From Chloroflexia bacterium SDU3-3 (GTDB lineage: Bacteria > Chloroflexota > Chloroflexia > Chloroflexales > Roseiflexaceae), in NCBI GenBank assembly GCA_009268125.1, contig WBOU01000005.1:248001-312000 (forward strand): a DNA stretch of 64,000 nucleotides, in the 5' to 3' direction. Both the position numbers and the translations under genes were made by a program. The notes under the pieces were generated by a model. That model searched no databases, was not told the DNA's origin, and worked only from the letters and a program-made list of their open reading frames with translations. This document shows, in pieces, positions 25,148 to 33,436 of the stretch (positions within the stretch are counted from its first letter, which is position 1; each line of letters opens with the position of its first letter).

Positions 25148-26131
25148 TCAGGGCAGCGACTCGTAGAGCGCACGGCCCAGCGCCTCGGTATCGTGGCGGA
25201 TGGTGTCCTGCTTGTTCCAGATCGCCCGCTTCTCGCCCACGGCCTCGGTCAGCGGCCCCACCACCAGCCGCGGCACCAGCGCGCGGATGGCATCCAGCTC
25301 GACGTCATCGGGCTGCAGCAGGTGCAGGCCCTCGGCGTCGTACTGGCGCAGCAGCGCGGGGTCGGGGTCGCTGCGGTTGACCAGCGCCACATCCAGCGCG
25401 CCGGGGCCAAGCACCTTCGTCACCCAGCGCACGTGGTCCAGCGCGCGGAAGCCGTCGGTCTGGCCGGGCTGGGTGGTGGTGTTGCAGACATAGGCCACGG
25501 TGCCGCGCGTCTCGCGCAGCGCCTGGGCCATGCCCTGGTGCTGGAGCACGGCCAGCACCGTGGTGAACAGGCTGCCTGGGCCTAGTACGACCAGATCGGC
25601 CTGGTGGATGGCCGCGACCGCCTGGGGGAGAGCGGGGGCTGGCGCATCGAGCCACAGCCGCGCGATAGGGGCCTTGTCGCGCCCGCGCACATCCAGCTCG
25701 CCCACACGGGTGGAGCCGTCGGACAGCTCGGCGCACAGGTTCACCGAGGCGGTGGAAGCGGGCAGCACCGCGATGGCGGTCTTGGCCAGGGAGGCCACCC
25801 GCGCCACCGCCGCGCCGAAGTCGCCCAGCTCCTCGGCCAGCGCCGCGATCATCAGGTTGCCGAAGGCCATGCCCTCCAGCTGGGCCACGCCCGCCCCGCT
25901 GAAGCGATGCTGAAGCAGGCGGCCCAGCTCGGCATCCTGGGCAAAGGCCGCGATGGTGGCGCGCAGGTCGCCGGGGGCGGGGATGCCCGCGATAGCGCGG
26001 GCCAGGCCAGTCGAGCGGCCCGTGTCGGTCACGGCGATCACGGCGGTGCGCTGGCCCGCGAAAGGCGCGACGGCGTGCAGCACCTGGGTGGCCCCGCCGC
26101 CACCGCCAATCGAGACAACATTCGGCGGCAT
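25148..26131 (-). CDS. yvcK: YvcK/CofD family protein (gluconeogenesis factor, UDP-GlcNAc-binding type)
   Basis: A 327-residue cytoplasmic protein. The family core is clear: VVSIGGGGGATQVLHAVAPF at the N-terminus, VIAVTDTGRSTGLARAIAGIPAPGDLR, MAFGNLMIAAL, ADLVVLGPGSLFTTVLAVL, and VAYVCNTTTQPGQTDGF. YvcK homologs bind UDP-GlcNAc and help balance carbon flow into cell-wall precursors and cell shape. One difference is TDTGRSTG where most members have ADDGGSSG. AAAGGAG precedes the ATG. It is the last gene of a leftward cluster but lies beyond a terminator hairpin (26158-26186), so it may be transcribed partly by read-through and partly on its own. A second, membrane-bound paralogue is at 27.6 kb. 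Confidence 0.87.
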   Translation of the reverse strand: MPPNVVSIGGGGGATQVLHAVAPFAGQRTAVIAVTDTGRSTGLARAIAGIPAPGDLRATIAAFAQDAELGRLLQHRFSGAGVAQLEGMAFGNLMIAALAEELGDFGAAVARVASLAKTAIAVLPASTASVNLCAELSDGSTRVGELDVRGRDKAPIARLWLDAPAPALPQAVAAIHQADLVVLGPGSLFTTVLAVLQHQGMAQALRETRGTVAYVCNTTTQPGQTDGFRALDHVRWVTKVLGPGALDVALVNRSDPDPALLRQYDAEGLHLLQPDDVELDAIRALVPRLVVGPLTEAVGEKRAIWNKQDTIRHDTEALGRALYESLP

Positions 26132-26157
26132 AGCATGGCTCCTTTCAGCCGATAGAG

Positions 26158-26186
26158 AAAAAGAGCGCGAGGGGCTTCCCTCGCGC
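26158..26186 (-). terminator. Intrinsic terminator after the GlmU-like gene
   Basis: GCGCGAGGG pairs with CCCTCGCGC around GCTT (26165-26186), followed leftward by TCTTTTTCTC. It lies between the GlmU-like gene and yvcK. Confidence 0.75.
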
Positions 26187-26215
26187 CTGTCACACCCGCA
26201 TGGTTGAATGATACG

Positions 26216-27592
26216 CTACTTGTCCGGCGCGGCAGGCTCGAAGGCCAGCAGCGCCTCGGCCTCGGCGTTGGCCAGCGCCATGCTGTCCGCCGACATCGGC
26301 GGCGGCGCGGCCTCGGCCTGGTCGATCAGCTGGGCGCGGCTGCCGCGCGTGAAGGCGAACACCTCGCGCAGCATGGCCTCCTGCTCGTCGGTCAGCGCGA
26401 TCTTGCGGCGCGACATCACCTTGCGCGTCACCGCGATCATGCGGTCGATCTGGTACTCGCGGAAGCGCTCGCCGCCCCAGGTGAACGAGGGCACCGTCTT
26501 GGGGGCGAAATGCGCGCCGAAGATGTTCGAGCCGGTGCCGATCATCGAGCCGCCGTTCAGGTGCAGGCCGATGCCCAGCTTCACGTGGTCGGCCAGGAAG
26601 CAGCCCAGCTTCATCTGTCCGCTGTCCACCTGGCCCATGCCCTCGATCACGATCTTGATGTTGCCGTAGGTGTTCTTCAGATCGCTGGTGGTGGTCATCG
26701 CGCCAATGTTCACCCACTCGCCCAGGTACGAGTGGCCCAGAAAGCCATCGTGGTGCTTGTTGGTGTAGCCCTGCACGATGCTGGCCTCCACCTCGCCGCC
26801 GATGCGGCACACCGGACCGATGGTGGTCTCGCCACGGATGCGGGCGCTGCTGATCAGCGCGCCAGGGCCGACCGCGCACGGCCCCTGGATGAACGAGAAC
26901 GGCTCGATATGCGCCGCGTCGATCACGATCGGGCCGCCGCGCGCATCCAGCACCAGCGGGCCATCGAGCTGGGCCTGGGGGTGGATGTAGATCTGCTCGG
27001 GGTTGTGCAGCACCACGTGGGGCGCGCTGGGCGGCTGCTGGGCGGCGCTGCGCCAGCCCAGCCGCTCGATGGTGCGGGCGTCGCGCTCGATCTGCGCGCC
27101 GTTCTGGGTGATCAGATCCCACGGGAAGGAGAGCAGCGGCGTCTCCACCTCCACCACACGGCAGAAGCGCCGCAGCTCGGCCAGGGCTGGCTCGGCGCGC
27201 TGGGCCAGCAGGTCGGCGAACACCGCGCTGGCCACGGCGGGCGCGAGCCGCGCGCCCAGCAGCACGTGCGCGCCCAGCACATGCGGCCCGGCATCGGCCA
27301 CATACACCGTGTTCAGCGGCTCGCGGTCGAGCTGCGCGATCCAGCCAGCATCCAGCGCCCGCCCGTTCACAAAGGTGAGCGGGGCGCTGCTGGACAGCAG
27401 GCCCAGCGGCCAGCGGCCAGCGCCAAACACGGTGGCTAGGTGGCTGCGGCACAGCGCCTCGGGGCGCACGTGGTAGGCCAGCTCGATCCGCTCGCGCAGC
27501 GTCCAGATCCCGCAGCGCACGTCGAAGATCGGGCGCGAGTAGGCCAGCGGCAGGAACGAGCGGAAGCTCTCATCTTCAAAAAGAATGATCAT
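26216..27592 (-). CDS. GlmU-like sugar nucleotidyltransferase/acyltransferase
   Basis: A 458-residue protein with an N-terminal NTP_transf_4-type nucleotidyltransferase region (MIILFEDESFRSFLPLAYSR, PIFDVRCGIWTLRER) and, from about residue 195, a left-handed beta-helix with hexapeptide repeats (GPGALISSARIRGETTIGPVC). The segment NKHHDGFLGHSYLGEWVNIGAMTTTSDLKN matches the acyltransferase-like part of the alternative GlmU family known from Bacteroidetes. The predicted product is UDP-GlcNAc or a related UDP-sugar for envelope polymers. The last 40 residues are Ala/Glu-rich. It begins 7 bases after the membrane YvcK stop and ends before a terminator. Which sugar is used, and whether the acyltransferase is active, cannot be read. 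Confidence 0.8.
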   Translation of the reverse strand: MIILFEDESFRSFLPLAYSRPIFDVRCGIWTLRERIELAYHVRPEALCRSHLATVFGAGRWPLGLLSSSAPLTFVNGRALDAGWIAQLDREPLNTVYVADAGPHVLGAHVLLGARLAPAVASAVFADLLAQRAEPALAELRRFCRVVEVETPLLSFPWDLITQNGAQIERDARTIERLGWRSAAQQPPSAPHVVLHNPEQIYIHPQAQLDGPLVLDARGGPIVIDAAHIEPFSFIQGPCAVGPGALISSARIRGETTIGPVCRIGGEVEASIVQGYTNKHHDGFLGHSYLGEWVNIGAMTTTSDLKNTYGNIKIVIEGMGQVDSGQMKLGCFLADHVKLGIGLHLNGGSMIGTGSNIFGAHFAPKTVPSFTWGGERFREYQIDRMIAVTRKVMSRRKIALTDEQEAMLREVFAFTRGSRAQLIDQAEAAPPPMSADSMALANAEAEALLAFEPAAPDK

Positions 27593-27599
27593 AGCAGTG

Positions 27600-28790
27600 C
27601 TAGTGGCGCTTCAGGATCTCAAGGATCGCCACCCGAAGCTTCTCCGGATCGTGGCGCAGCACCTGGACCGCGCGGCTCTCGGTGGGGTTGTTGAGCGAGG
27701 TCGAGAGCTGCACCACCGAGGATGCCAGGTCGGCCTCGACCACCACCGACCCCTCCACCACAATATCGCGGGCGGTCAGGCGGTCGCTTGCGCCCACCAT
27801 GGTCTCCTCGTACTCCTCGGGGGTCAGGTACACCGGCGACTGGTGGGCGGCCTCGTAGATGCGGCGGATCTCCGGCTCGATCCGCTGGGCGTTCACCAGC
27901 ACATAGTCGGGCGTCACGCCGCCGAAGCGCACGAACTGGCGGATGTGGTCGGCCACGGTGAAGCCGGTGGTCAGGCCCGGCTCGGTCATTAGGTTGCAGA
28001 TATAGATTGTCTTGGCGTGGCTGGCGCGGATGGCGTCGCGGATCTCGGGGATCAGCAGGTTGGGGATGATGCTCTCGAACAGGCCGCCGGGGCCAAAGAT
28101 GATCATGTCGGCGTGGGAAAAGGCATCGGTGGCCTTCTGGAACACCTGCTGGCGCTCGCCGCCATCCACCAGCTCCACATCCACCACATGGCGCTCGGCC
28201 AGCAGCGGGTTCTGCGAGATAGCATCCTTGATGCTGTGGCGCGAGCCATCATCCAGCGTCACCACCACCGCCAGCGGCCTGGGCATGGGCGCGACATACA
28301 GCACCTTCTCGAAGTTGAACAGGCTGGCGGCGCGGTAGTAGTACTCGATCGGGTCCTGCACCGGCGTCACGCAGGTCACCTGCTTGGCGGCGCGGCCCAG
28401 GTCGGCCAGGCGCAGAATGCCCGCCCCGCCCGCCATCACCGCGATGGTGGGCGGCGGGGCCGACTGGCGGTAGCCCACCACCAGCTCGGCGGTGGCGTCG
28501 CGCTGGCCATCCAGCGGGATCACGGCCACATCGCTCATCTGCCAGATGCCCATGCCCAGCGCCACCATGCCGACAATGGTAAACACCACCCCGCGCAGCC
28601 AGCGGTCGATCGGCTGGAGCGTGATGATGTAGATGATGTCGTGCAGGAAGGGCGGCGCGTTCACGGTGCGGTAGGCGGCCACAAAAAAGTAGGCCACGCC
28701 GATAGAGAACAGCGTGACGCCGATAAAGGTCAGCGTCAGCGACTTGGCGAGGTAGGAGAGCTTCGAGAGACGTTTTGCGATAGATTGCAT
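27600..28790 (-). CDS. Membrane-anchored YvcK/CofD-like protein
   Basis: A 396-residue protein with two N-terminal membrane segments (about 17-41 LTLTFIGVTLFSIGVAYFF and 64-82 RGVVFTIVGMVALGMGIW), then a YvcK/CofD-like cytoplasmic domain from about residue 113. Matching features are ADMIIFGPGGLFESIIPNLL and TIYICNLMTEPGLTTGFTVADHIR. The nucleotide-loop region is divergent: VMAGGAGILRLADLG instead of the GGGTGLS-type sequence, and the DDGGSSG motif is absent (VTPVQDPIEYYYR). It may therefore bind a different ligand or act as a scaffold. It lies 6 bases after the degenerate mutase gene and 7 before the GlmU-like gene, firmly within one operon. Confidence 0.8.
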   Translation of the reverse strand: MQSIAKRLSKLSYLAKSLTLTFIGVTLFSIGVAYFFVAAYRTVNAPPFLHDIIYIITLQPIDRWLRGVVFTIVGMVALGMGIWQMSDVAVIPLDGQRDATAELVVGYRQSAPPPTIAVMAGGAGILRLADLGRAAKQVTCVTPVQDPIEYYYRAASLFNFEKVLYVAPMPRPLAVVVTLDDGSRHSIKDAISQNPLLAERHVVDVELVDGGERQQVFQKATDAFSHADMIIFGPGGLFESIIPNLLIPEIRDAIRASHAKTIYICNLMTEPGLTTGFTVADHIRQFVRFGGVTPDYVLVNAQRIEPEIRRIYEAAHQSPVYLTPEEYEETMVGASDRLTARDIVVEGSVVVEADLASSVVQLSTSLNNPTESRAVQVLRHDPEKLRVAILEILKRH

Positions 28791-28796
28791 AGGTTC

Positions 28797-29930
28797 CTAG
28801 GGCTGCTGGATGCGGGCGCGCAGGTCATCCAGCTGGGCGCGCAGCTTGCCGCCGTTCACGGCGATCATCTCGGTGAGCAGCAGGGCGGCCATGGCGGCAT
28901 CCGCCGAGCCGCTGTAGCGGCCCAGGGTCGGCTCGCCCAGCTCGGTGACGCCCACCAGCAGCGCGGTGCGATCCTGGGCCACCAGCTCGGCCACACGGGC
29001 GGCGGGCTGGCCGCTCGGCTCCACCTTCAGGCCGGTAGCGCTTTCCCAGGCAGCGATCCCAGCGGGCATATCGGGCTGAAACGGCACCACCACATGGCCG
29101 CGCAGGCGGTGGTGGCGGGCCAGGTGCTGGGCCAGCAGCAGCGCCAGCTCCAGCGGCGTGGCGACCTCGCCGCTATTGTCGGTCACGCCCAGCGCGCGCC
29201 CATCGGCAGATATAGCCACGCCCATATGCGAGTCGCTCTCCTTCACCAGCTTGCGCAGGCGGGGGAAGCCGGTCTCGGCGGGGGATGGGATCTGGCGGTT
29301 GAACAGCGGGTCGGCCTCGCGGTTGATCTCCACCGCGCGGGTCTGCGCGCCCTCGCCCAGCAGCGCGGGGAACAGGCCGCTGGCCGGGCCGTTCATCGGG
29401 TCGACAAACACGGTCAGCGTCGAGCGGCGGATCAGGTCCATGTCGGCCACCTCGCGCAGCAGCTCCAGGTAGGGGCCGCGCAGGTCGGCGTGGGCATGCT
29501 CGGGCAGGGGCGACAGCTCGGGCGGGAAGGGCGGCGCGGGGTCGGGCGCGGCGGGCAGCGCGGCGAAAGGCTCGGCATCGGCGGCGGGCAGCAGGGCGTG
29601 GAGACCCGCGTACCAGTAGGGGCGGTTGCCCGCCGAGAGCATCAGGGCGCTCTCGAAGCGGCGGCGCTCGATGGCCAGCTCGACCATGGCCACCGAGGCG
29701 GGCGTGGGGCACAGGCCCACGCGCACCCCGGCCATATCAAGCATCTGGTAGGCGTAGCGGGCGAACTGCGCCCCCATAAAGCGGGTATCGCAGGCCACTA
29801 GGCAGCTGCGCTGCTGGGCGCGCAGCAGGTCGGCCACCGCCTGCACCCGCTGCGCCAGGCCCGCCAGCGTCACATCGACCGTGTAGATACCCTCCCAGCG
29901 ATACCACTGCAATCGCGCGCGCTGGTTCAT
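28797..29930 (-). CDS. Degenerate alpha-D-phosphohexomutase-like protein
   Basis: A 377-residue relative of phosphomannomutase/phosphoglucomutase with catalytic motifs lost. The phosphoserine loop TASHNP is replaced by SAGNRP (99-104, Gly at the Ser position), and the DGDGDR metal loop by ISADGRALGV. Fold-level features remain: SCLVACDTRFMGAQFARYA, GVRVGLCPTPASVAMVELA, and VFVDPMNGPASGLFPALL. The family usually has about 450 residues; the fourth domain appears missing or shortened. The ATG overlaps the stop of the active mutase by 4 bases (ATGA), so the two are likely made in fixed ratio. An allosteric or structural partner of the active enzyme is the simplest inference. Confidence 0.7.
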   Translation of the reverse strand: MNQRARLQWYRWEGIYTVDVTLAGLAQRVQAVADLLRAQQRSCLVACDTRFMGAQFARYAYQMLDMAGVRVGLCPTPASVAMVELAIERRRFESALMLSAGNRPYWYAGLHALLPAADAEPFAALPAAPDPAPPFPPELSPLPEHAHADLRGPYLELLREVADMDLIRRSTLTVFVDPMNGPASGLFPALLGEGAQTRAVEINREADPLFNRQIPSPAETGFPRLRKLVKESDSHMGVAISADGRALGVTDNSGEVATPLELALLLAQHLARHHRLRGHVVVPFQPDMPAGIAAWESATGLKVEPSGQPAARVAELVAQDRTALLVGVTELGEPTLGRYSGSADAAMAALLLTEMIAVNGGKLRAQLDDLRARIQQP

Positions 29931-31324
29931 AGTTTTGCTGCCGCGCTCCCGCCCCGGCGGAAGGCCTCGACCTCGTCCAGCATCAGCGTGCGGATCTCGG
30001 CCACGCGCTCGGGCGTCACCGCCTCGAAGCGGGTGGTGAGCACCGGCTCGGTGTTGGAGGCGCGCACCAGGCCCCAGCCATCGCCGAAGTCCACGCGAAC
30101 GCCGTCGATGTCCACCACCGGGTAGCTTTTCTTATACACATCGCGCAGGTGGTCGATCACGGCGAACTTGGACTCCTCGTCGCAGGGCACGCGCTCCTCG
30201 GGCAGCGAGGGCCGCTCGGGGTAGGCTGCCAGGATCTGGCCCAGGCTCTCGCCCAGCTGCGCCAGGCCGTAGAGCAGGTAGGCCCCGGCGAAGGTGCCGT
30301 CGTCGAAGGTGTGGTAGCGCACGCCGGTGAGCACGTGGCCCGACAGCTCGCCCGCCAGCGGCGAGCCGACCTCGCGCATCTTGGCCGACTGCTTGGGGTA
30401 GCCCGTGCCCGAGAGCACCGGCTGGCCGCCGAAGTCGCGGATGGCGTCCTCAAGCACGGCGCTGCACTTGGTGTCGATCACGATCGGCGCGGGGCCGTGC
30501 TGGCGCAGCACATACTTGGAAAGCGCGATCAGATAGCGGTCGGCGAAGATCATCTTGCCGCTGCTCTCCACCACGCCCAGGCGGTCGCCATCGCCATCTA
30601 GGCCGATGCCCAGCTCCGCGCCGGTCTCCAGCACCTTGGCCTTCAGGTCGCGCAGGTTCTCCTCTTTCAGCGGGTCGGGGTGGTGGTTGGGGAAGCGGCC
30701 ATCCGGCTCGATGTAGAGCGGCACCACCTCGCAGCCGATCGCCTCCAGCGTGCGCAGGCCCAGCGGCCCGGCCACGCCGTTGCCGCCATCCAGCACCACG
30801 CGCACCGGGCGCGGCAGGCGGAAGTGGCCCACCACATCGGCCACATAGGCGTCTGACACATCCAGCTGCTCGTAGCCGCCAGCGCCCTGGGCGAACTCGC
30901 CGCCGTTGGCGAGCCGCCCGATCTCCTGGATGGCCGCGCTGTCGAGCGGCTCGCCGCCGTAGACCGGGTCGGACTGGCGCAGCTTCAGGCCGTTGAAATT
31001 CGGGGGGTTGTGGCTGGCCGAGATCACCGCGCCGCCATCCGCGCCCAGGTAGGCCAGCGCGAAGTACATCAGCGGCGTGGGCACCATGCCCAGGTCGACC
31101 ACATCGCAGCCGGTGGAGCGGATGCCCTGGATGAAGGCGGCGGCGTAGGCGGGCGAGGTCAGGCGGGCATCGCGGCCCACCACGATCCGGCTGCGCCCGC
31201 TGCGGCGGAAGTAGGTGCCCGACGCGCGGCCAAGCACCTCGTACACTGGCTCGGAAAGATCGACATCAACGATCCCGCGGATATCGTACGCGCGGAAGAT
31301 CGTCGGGTTGACGGCAAAACTCAT
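29927..31324 (-). CDS. manB: Phosphomannomutase/phosphoglucomutase
   Basis: Interconverts hexose-6-phosphate and hexose-1-phosphate (mannose or glucose; glucosamine cannot be excluded). All four family signatures are intact in 465 residues: AYDIRG (12-17), the phosphoserine loop SASHNP (S104), the metal loop GLDGDGDR, and the sugar/phosphate-binding GELSGH and RASNTEP. The ATG at 31324 is preferred over one 10 codons upstream because of its GGGGATGG and the family N-terminus. It heads the leftward cluster manB, degenerate mutase, membrane YvcK, GlmU-like, then yvcK. Its product could feed either GDP-mannose synthesis (17.7 kb enzyme) or the GlmU-like enzyme next door. Confidence 0.9.
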   Translation of the reverse strand: MSFAVNPTIFRAYDIRGIVDVDLSEPVYEVLGRASGTYFRRSGRSRIVVGRDARLTSPAYAAAFIQGIRSTGCDVVDLGMVPTPLMYFALAYLGADGGAVISASHNPPNFNGLKLRQSDPVYGGEPLDSAAIQEIGRLANGGEFAQGAGGYEQLDVSDAYVADVVGHFRLPRPVRVVLDGGNGVAGPLGLRTLEAIGCEVVPLYIEPDGRFPNHHPDPLKEENLRDLKAKVLETGAELGIGLDGDGDRLGVVESSGKMIFADRYLIALSKYVLRQHGPAPIVIDTKCSAVLEDAIRDFGGQPVLSGTGYPKQSAKMREVGSPLAGELSGHVLTGVRYHTFDDGTFAGAYLLYGLAQLGESLGQILAAYPERPSLPEERVPCDEESKFAVIDHLRDVYKKSYPVVDIDGVRVDFGDGWGLVRASNTEPVLTTRFEAVTPERVAEIRTLMLDEVEAFRRGGSAAAKL

Positions 31325-31342
31325 AGCAACCATCCCCCGATG

Positions 31343-31382
31343 GAAAAAGGCCATAGATGCGCGTGTGGACGCGCATCTATGG
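31343..31382 (-). terminator. Intrinsic terminator in the manB leader
   Basis: A perfect 14-bp stem CCATAGATGCGCGT with loop GTGG (31351-31382), followed leftward by CCTTTTTCC. It ends the leftward hydrolase gene but also lies downstream of a possible manB promoter, so it could attenuate manB. Confidence 0.8.
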
Positions 31383-31414
31383 GCAGATCACATCTTCAAA
31401 CATAAGCTGTAGGG

Positions 31415-31443
31415 ATGGTATCGTAAAGGGGGCGTTCCGTCAA
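31415..31443 (-). promoter_or_regulatory. Possible promoter of the manB cluster
   Basis: On the minus strand TTGACG (31443-31438), a 17-base spacer and TACCAT (31420-31415). The -35 overlaps the stop of the hydrolase gene. Confidence 0.35.
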
Positions 31444-32270
31444 GAAACCACGCTGGTCTGCTGCAGCTTGACGCGGGGTGCCGAGCGCTGCTGCTCCTGC
31501 TTGAGGAAGCGCAGCAGCAGGTCGTTAAACACGTCGGCCTCGTCGAGGAAGGGGAAGTGGCGGCTCTCGGGCATCACCACCACCTCGGCGCTAGTCACGT
31601 CGTCGAAGAGATCGGCCTGGTTGGGGTGCACGATATCGTCGCGCCCGCCCTGCACGATCAGCGCAGGCACCTGCAGGCGCTGCAGCTCGGGGCGCAGGTC
31701 GGTGCGCCACATCGAGCTGACCGAGCGGCGCAGGGTGGTGCCGCTGGACTTGAGGCTGTCGGCGATCACCTCGTGCACCGCCGGGTCGTTGGTGCGGCCC
31801 AGGAAGAAGCGGAACAGCGTGCTGCGCAGCCACGGCACGGTCACAAAGGCGTCGGCGAAGAACGGGCGGTCGGTCAGCTTCAGCAGCCACGAGAGCGAGT
31901 CGCCGTCGATAGGCGCGCCCACGGCGGCCACGCGGTTGATGCGCTTGGGGTGGTTGATCGCGGTCTTCAGCGCCACCATGCCGCCCATCGAGTGGCCCAC
32001 CAGGGTCACGCGGTCGATGCCCAGCTCGTCGATGAAGCGGATCACCTGGTTCGAGTAGTTCTGGATGCTCTCGGGGGTCTGCTGCTGCCGCCGCGAGTCG
32101 CCAAAGCCCCAGAAGTCGAACGAGTAGGTGCGGAAATGATCGGAGACGACTTCGATAGTCGGGTACCAGTAGCGCCAGCTTCCCAGCCAGCCATGCAAGA
32201 AGAGCACGGGGCGCCCGTGACCAAACACTTCATAGTGGACGACCTGCCGGTCAATTACCATTACGCTCAT
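31440..32270 (-). CDS. Alpha/beta-hydrolase fold protein
   Basis: A 276-residue cytoplasmic hydrolase of unknown substrate. The oxyanion segment LFLHGWLGSWRYW, the nucleophile elbow GHSMGG, the acid region VQGGRDDIVHP and the catalytic His in MPESRHFPFLDE are in the expected order, with a cap region between about 140 and 200 (SWLLKLTDRPFFADAFV). Esterase, lactonase or haloperoxidase-like activities are all possible; the sequence does not discriminate. The ribosome site is weak (GGACACGACT). It is a single gene ending at the terminator at 31343-31382. It has no obvious functional link to the neighbouring envelope cluster. Confidence 0.87.
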   Translation of the reverse strand: MSVMVIDRQVVHYEVFGHGRPVLFLHGWLGSWRYWYPTIEVVSDHFRTYSFDFWGFGDSRRQQQTPESIQNYSNQVIRFIDELGIDRVTLVGHSMGGMVALKTAINHPKRINRVAAVGAPIDGDSLSWLLKLTDRPFFADAFVTVPWLRSTLFRFFLGRTNDPAVHEVIADSLKSSGTTLRRSVSSMWRTDLRPELQRLQVPALIVQGGRDDIVHPNQADLFDDVTSAEVVVMPESRHFPFLDEADVFNDLLLRFLKQEQQRSAPRVKLQQTSVVS

Positions 32271-32543
32271 AGTCGTGTCCGTGTGATGTGCGGCTACTTG
32301 TTCGAACGAGTAATATGAAGGGCCATGTCGGGCGGACCCGCACGGACGGGGGTAAACTCTATAATACCATAAATAACCACGTATTGATTCAGCGCTGTGA
32401 GCGCGCCGCTCTGACTCTTCTAAACGCGCTCCGCTGCCGCTTCATCATACCGGAATGGCTGTTTTGGATATCAAAATAATAACAGCATTTCCATCAAATT
32501 GTCTACTATCAATGGTCATTTTCTTTGCCATCCGCCCTGGCTA
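32271..32543. other. Intergenic region between the hydrolase and the coiled-coil protein genes
   Basis: About 270 bases, relatively AT-rich, with no gene. A TATTAT on the minus strand (32366-32361) could be a -10 element for the hydrolase. The stretch 32457-32487 can form an imperfect GCTGTT/AACAGC hairpin. Confidence 0.4.
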
Positions 32544-33176
32544 CTAGTAGGAAGCGCCGTTCATGTGGCTGCGAGCGTAGGGTGTGGTCGCCTCGCGCTC
32601 GTGCAGCGAGCGCCGCAGCCGCCACTGCAGCCGCTCGATATCCTCGGATATCCCGCGCAGCCGCTCCATCTCCTGCTCTAGGTCGTGCAGCATCTGAGAG
32701 GCCTGGCTGCTGACATAGGCCGGATTGCGGTCGCGGCTCAGCTCGCCTATCCGCTCCTGCATGGCCACCAGCAGTGTCATCAGGTTGCCCCACGACTCGT
32801 TGTCGTGGTCGCTCTGGGTGCGGGCCTGGGCGTCGCGCTGGCGCATCCAATCCTGCAGCTGCGCCTGCATGTCGCGGATGTGGGTCTCCACCTGCTGCAG
32901 CTCTTGATCAACGTGCGCGTTGGCCGTCACCGGGATGCCGTTTTTGGCCATCACCTCCAGGTGCTCGCGCAACCCCGAGAGCGAGCCGCCCAGCTGGGTC
33001 TGGCGCAGCGTCACCGCCTCCTGCTCATTCAGCAGGTCGAGCAGCATCTCGCGCAGCTGCCCAGTCTCGCCGGCCACGCGGCTGGCCTGCTGCTGCAGCA
33101 GGTGCGGCACAAACCAGAGCAACAGACCCAAAAGCGACAGAACCAGTATTCCTAAGATGATAAACAAGGCATCCAT
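32544..33176 (-). CDS. Membrane-anchored coiled-coil protein, function unknown
   Basis: A 210-residue protein with one N-terminal membrane segment (MDALFIILGILVLSLLGLLLWFVPHLL) and a long predicted cytoplasmic alpha-helical region. Residues about 28-125 and 145-195 are rich in Gln, Glu, Leu and Arg in heptad-like spacing (QQQASRVAGETGQLREMLLDLL, MLHDLEQEMERLRGISEDIERLQ). I do not recognise a named family; the layout resembles RmuC-, YtxH- or ZipA-like small scaffold proteins without their signature domains. The ATG at 33176 follows GAGGAGGGG, a strong ribosome site. It is driven by an excellent promoter at 33199-33227 and is divergent from a lipoprotein gene. Confidence 0.75.
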   Translation of the reverse strand: MDALFIILGILVLSLLGLLLWFVPHLLQQQASRVAGETGQLREMLLDLLNEQEAVTLRQTQLGGSLSGLREHLEVMAKNGIPVTANAHVDQELQQVETHIRDMQAQLQDWMRQRDAQARTQSDHDNESWGNLMTLLVAMQERIGELSRDRNPAYVSSQASQMLHDLEQEMERLRGISEDIERLQWRLRRSLHEREATTPYARSHMNGASY

Positions 33177-33198
33177 CGGCCCCTCCTCGTTTAGCACG

Positions 33199-33227
33199 AT
33201 TATAGCTAGTGAACCGAGCGAGGGTCA
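33199..33227 (-). promoter_or_regulatory. Promoter of the coiled-coil membrane protein gene
   Basis: On the minus strand TTGACC (33227-33222), 17-base spacer, TATAAT (33204-33199). Confidence 0.8.
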
Positions 33228-33309
33228 ATGGTTTAGAGGCCCCTGGGATGACAGCTGGATTACACACCGTCAGGCAGATCTGGCCGCACGCCCGCGCGGC
33301 GCGGCAGCG

Positions 33310-33338
33310 TTGACAATCGCGAAACGGCCTCCTATAAT
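33310..33338 (+). promoter_or_regulatory. Consensus promoter of the duplicated-domain lipoprotein gene
   Basis: TTGACA at 33310-33315, exactly 17 bases, TATAAT at 33333-33338: a perfect sigma-70 consensus. Predicted transcript start near 33345. Confidence 0.85.
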
Positions 33339-33436
33339 GCGCGTCGAATACCGCCGCTACATCCTGGCTCTCTGGCGTGTGTGACGGTCAGCGCATCGCT
33401 TCCCCACGCCACGTATGCCGCTGCGAGGAAACTATC

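Noticed and set aside
33377-33436. GTG start at 33377 for the lipoprotein
   Set aside because: It would put 20 non-hydrophobic residues before the signal peptide; the TTG at 33437 has GAGGAAA at good spacing.
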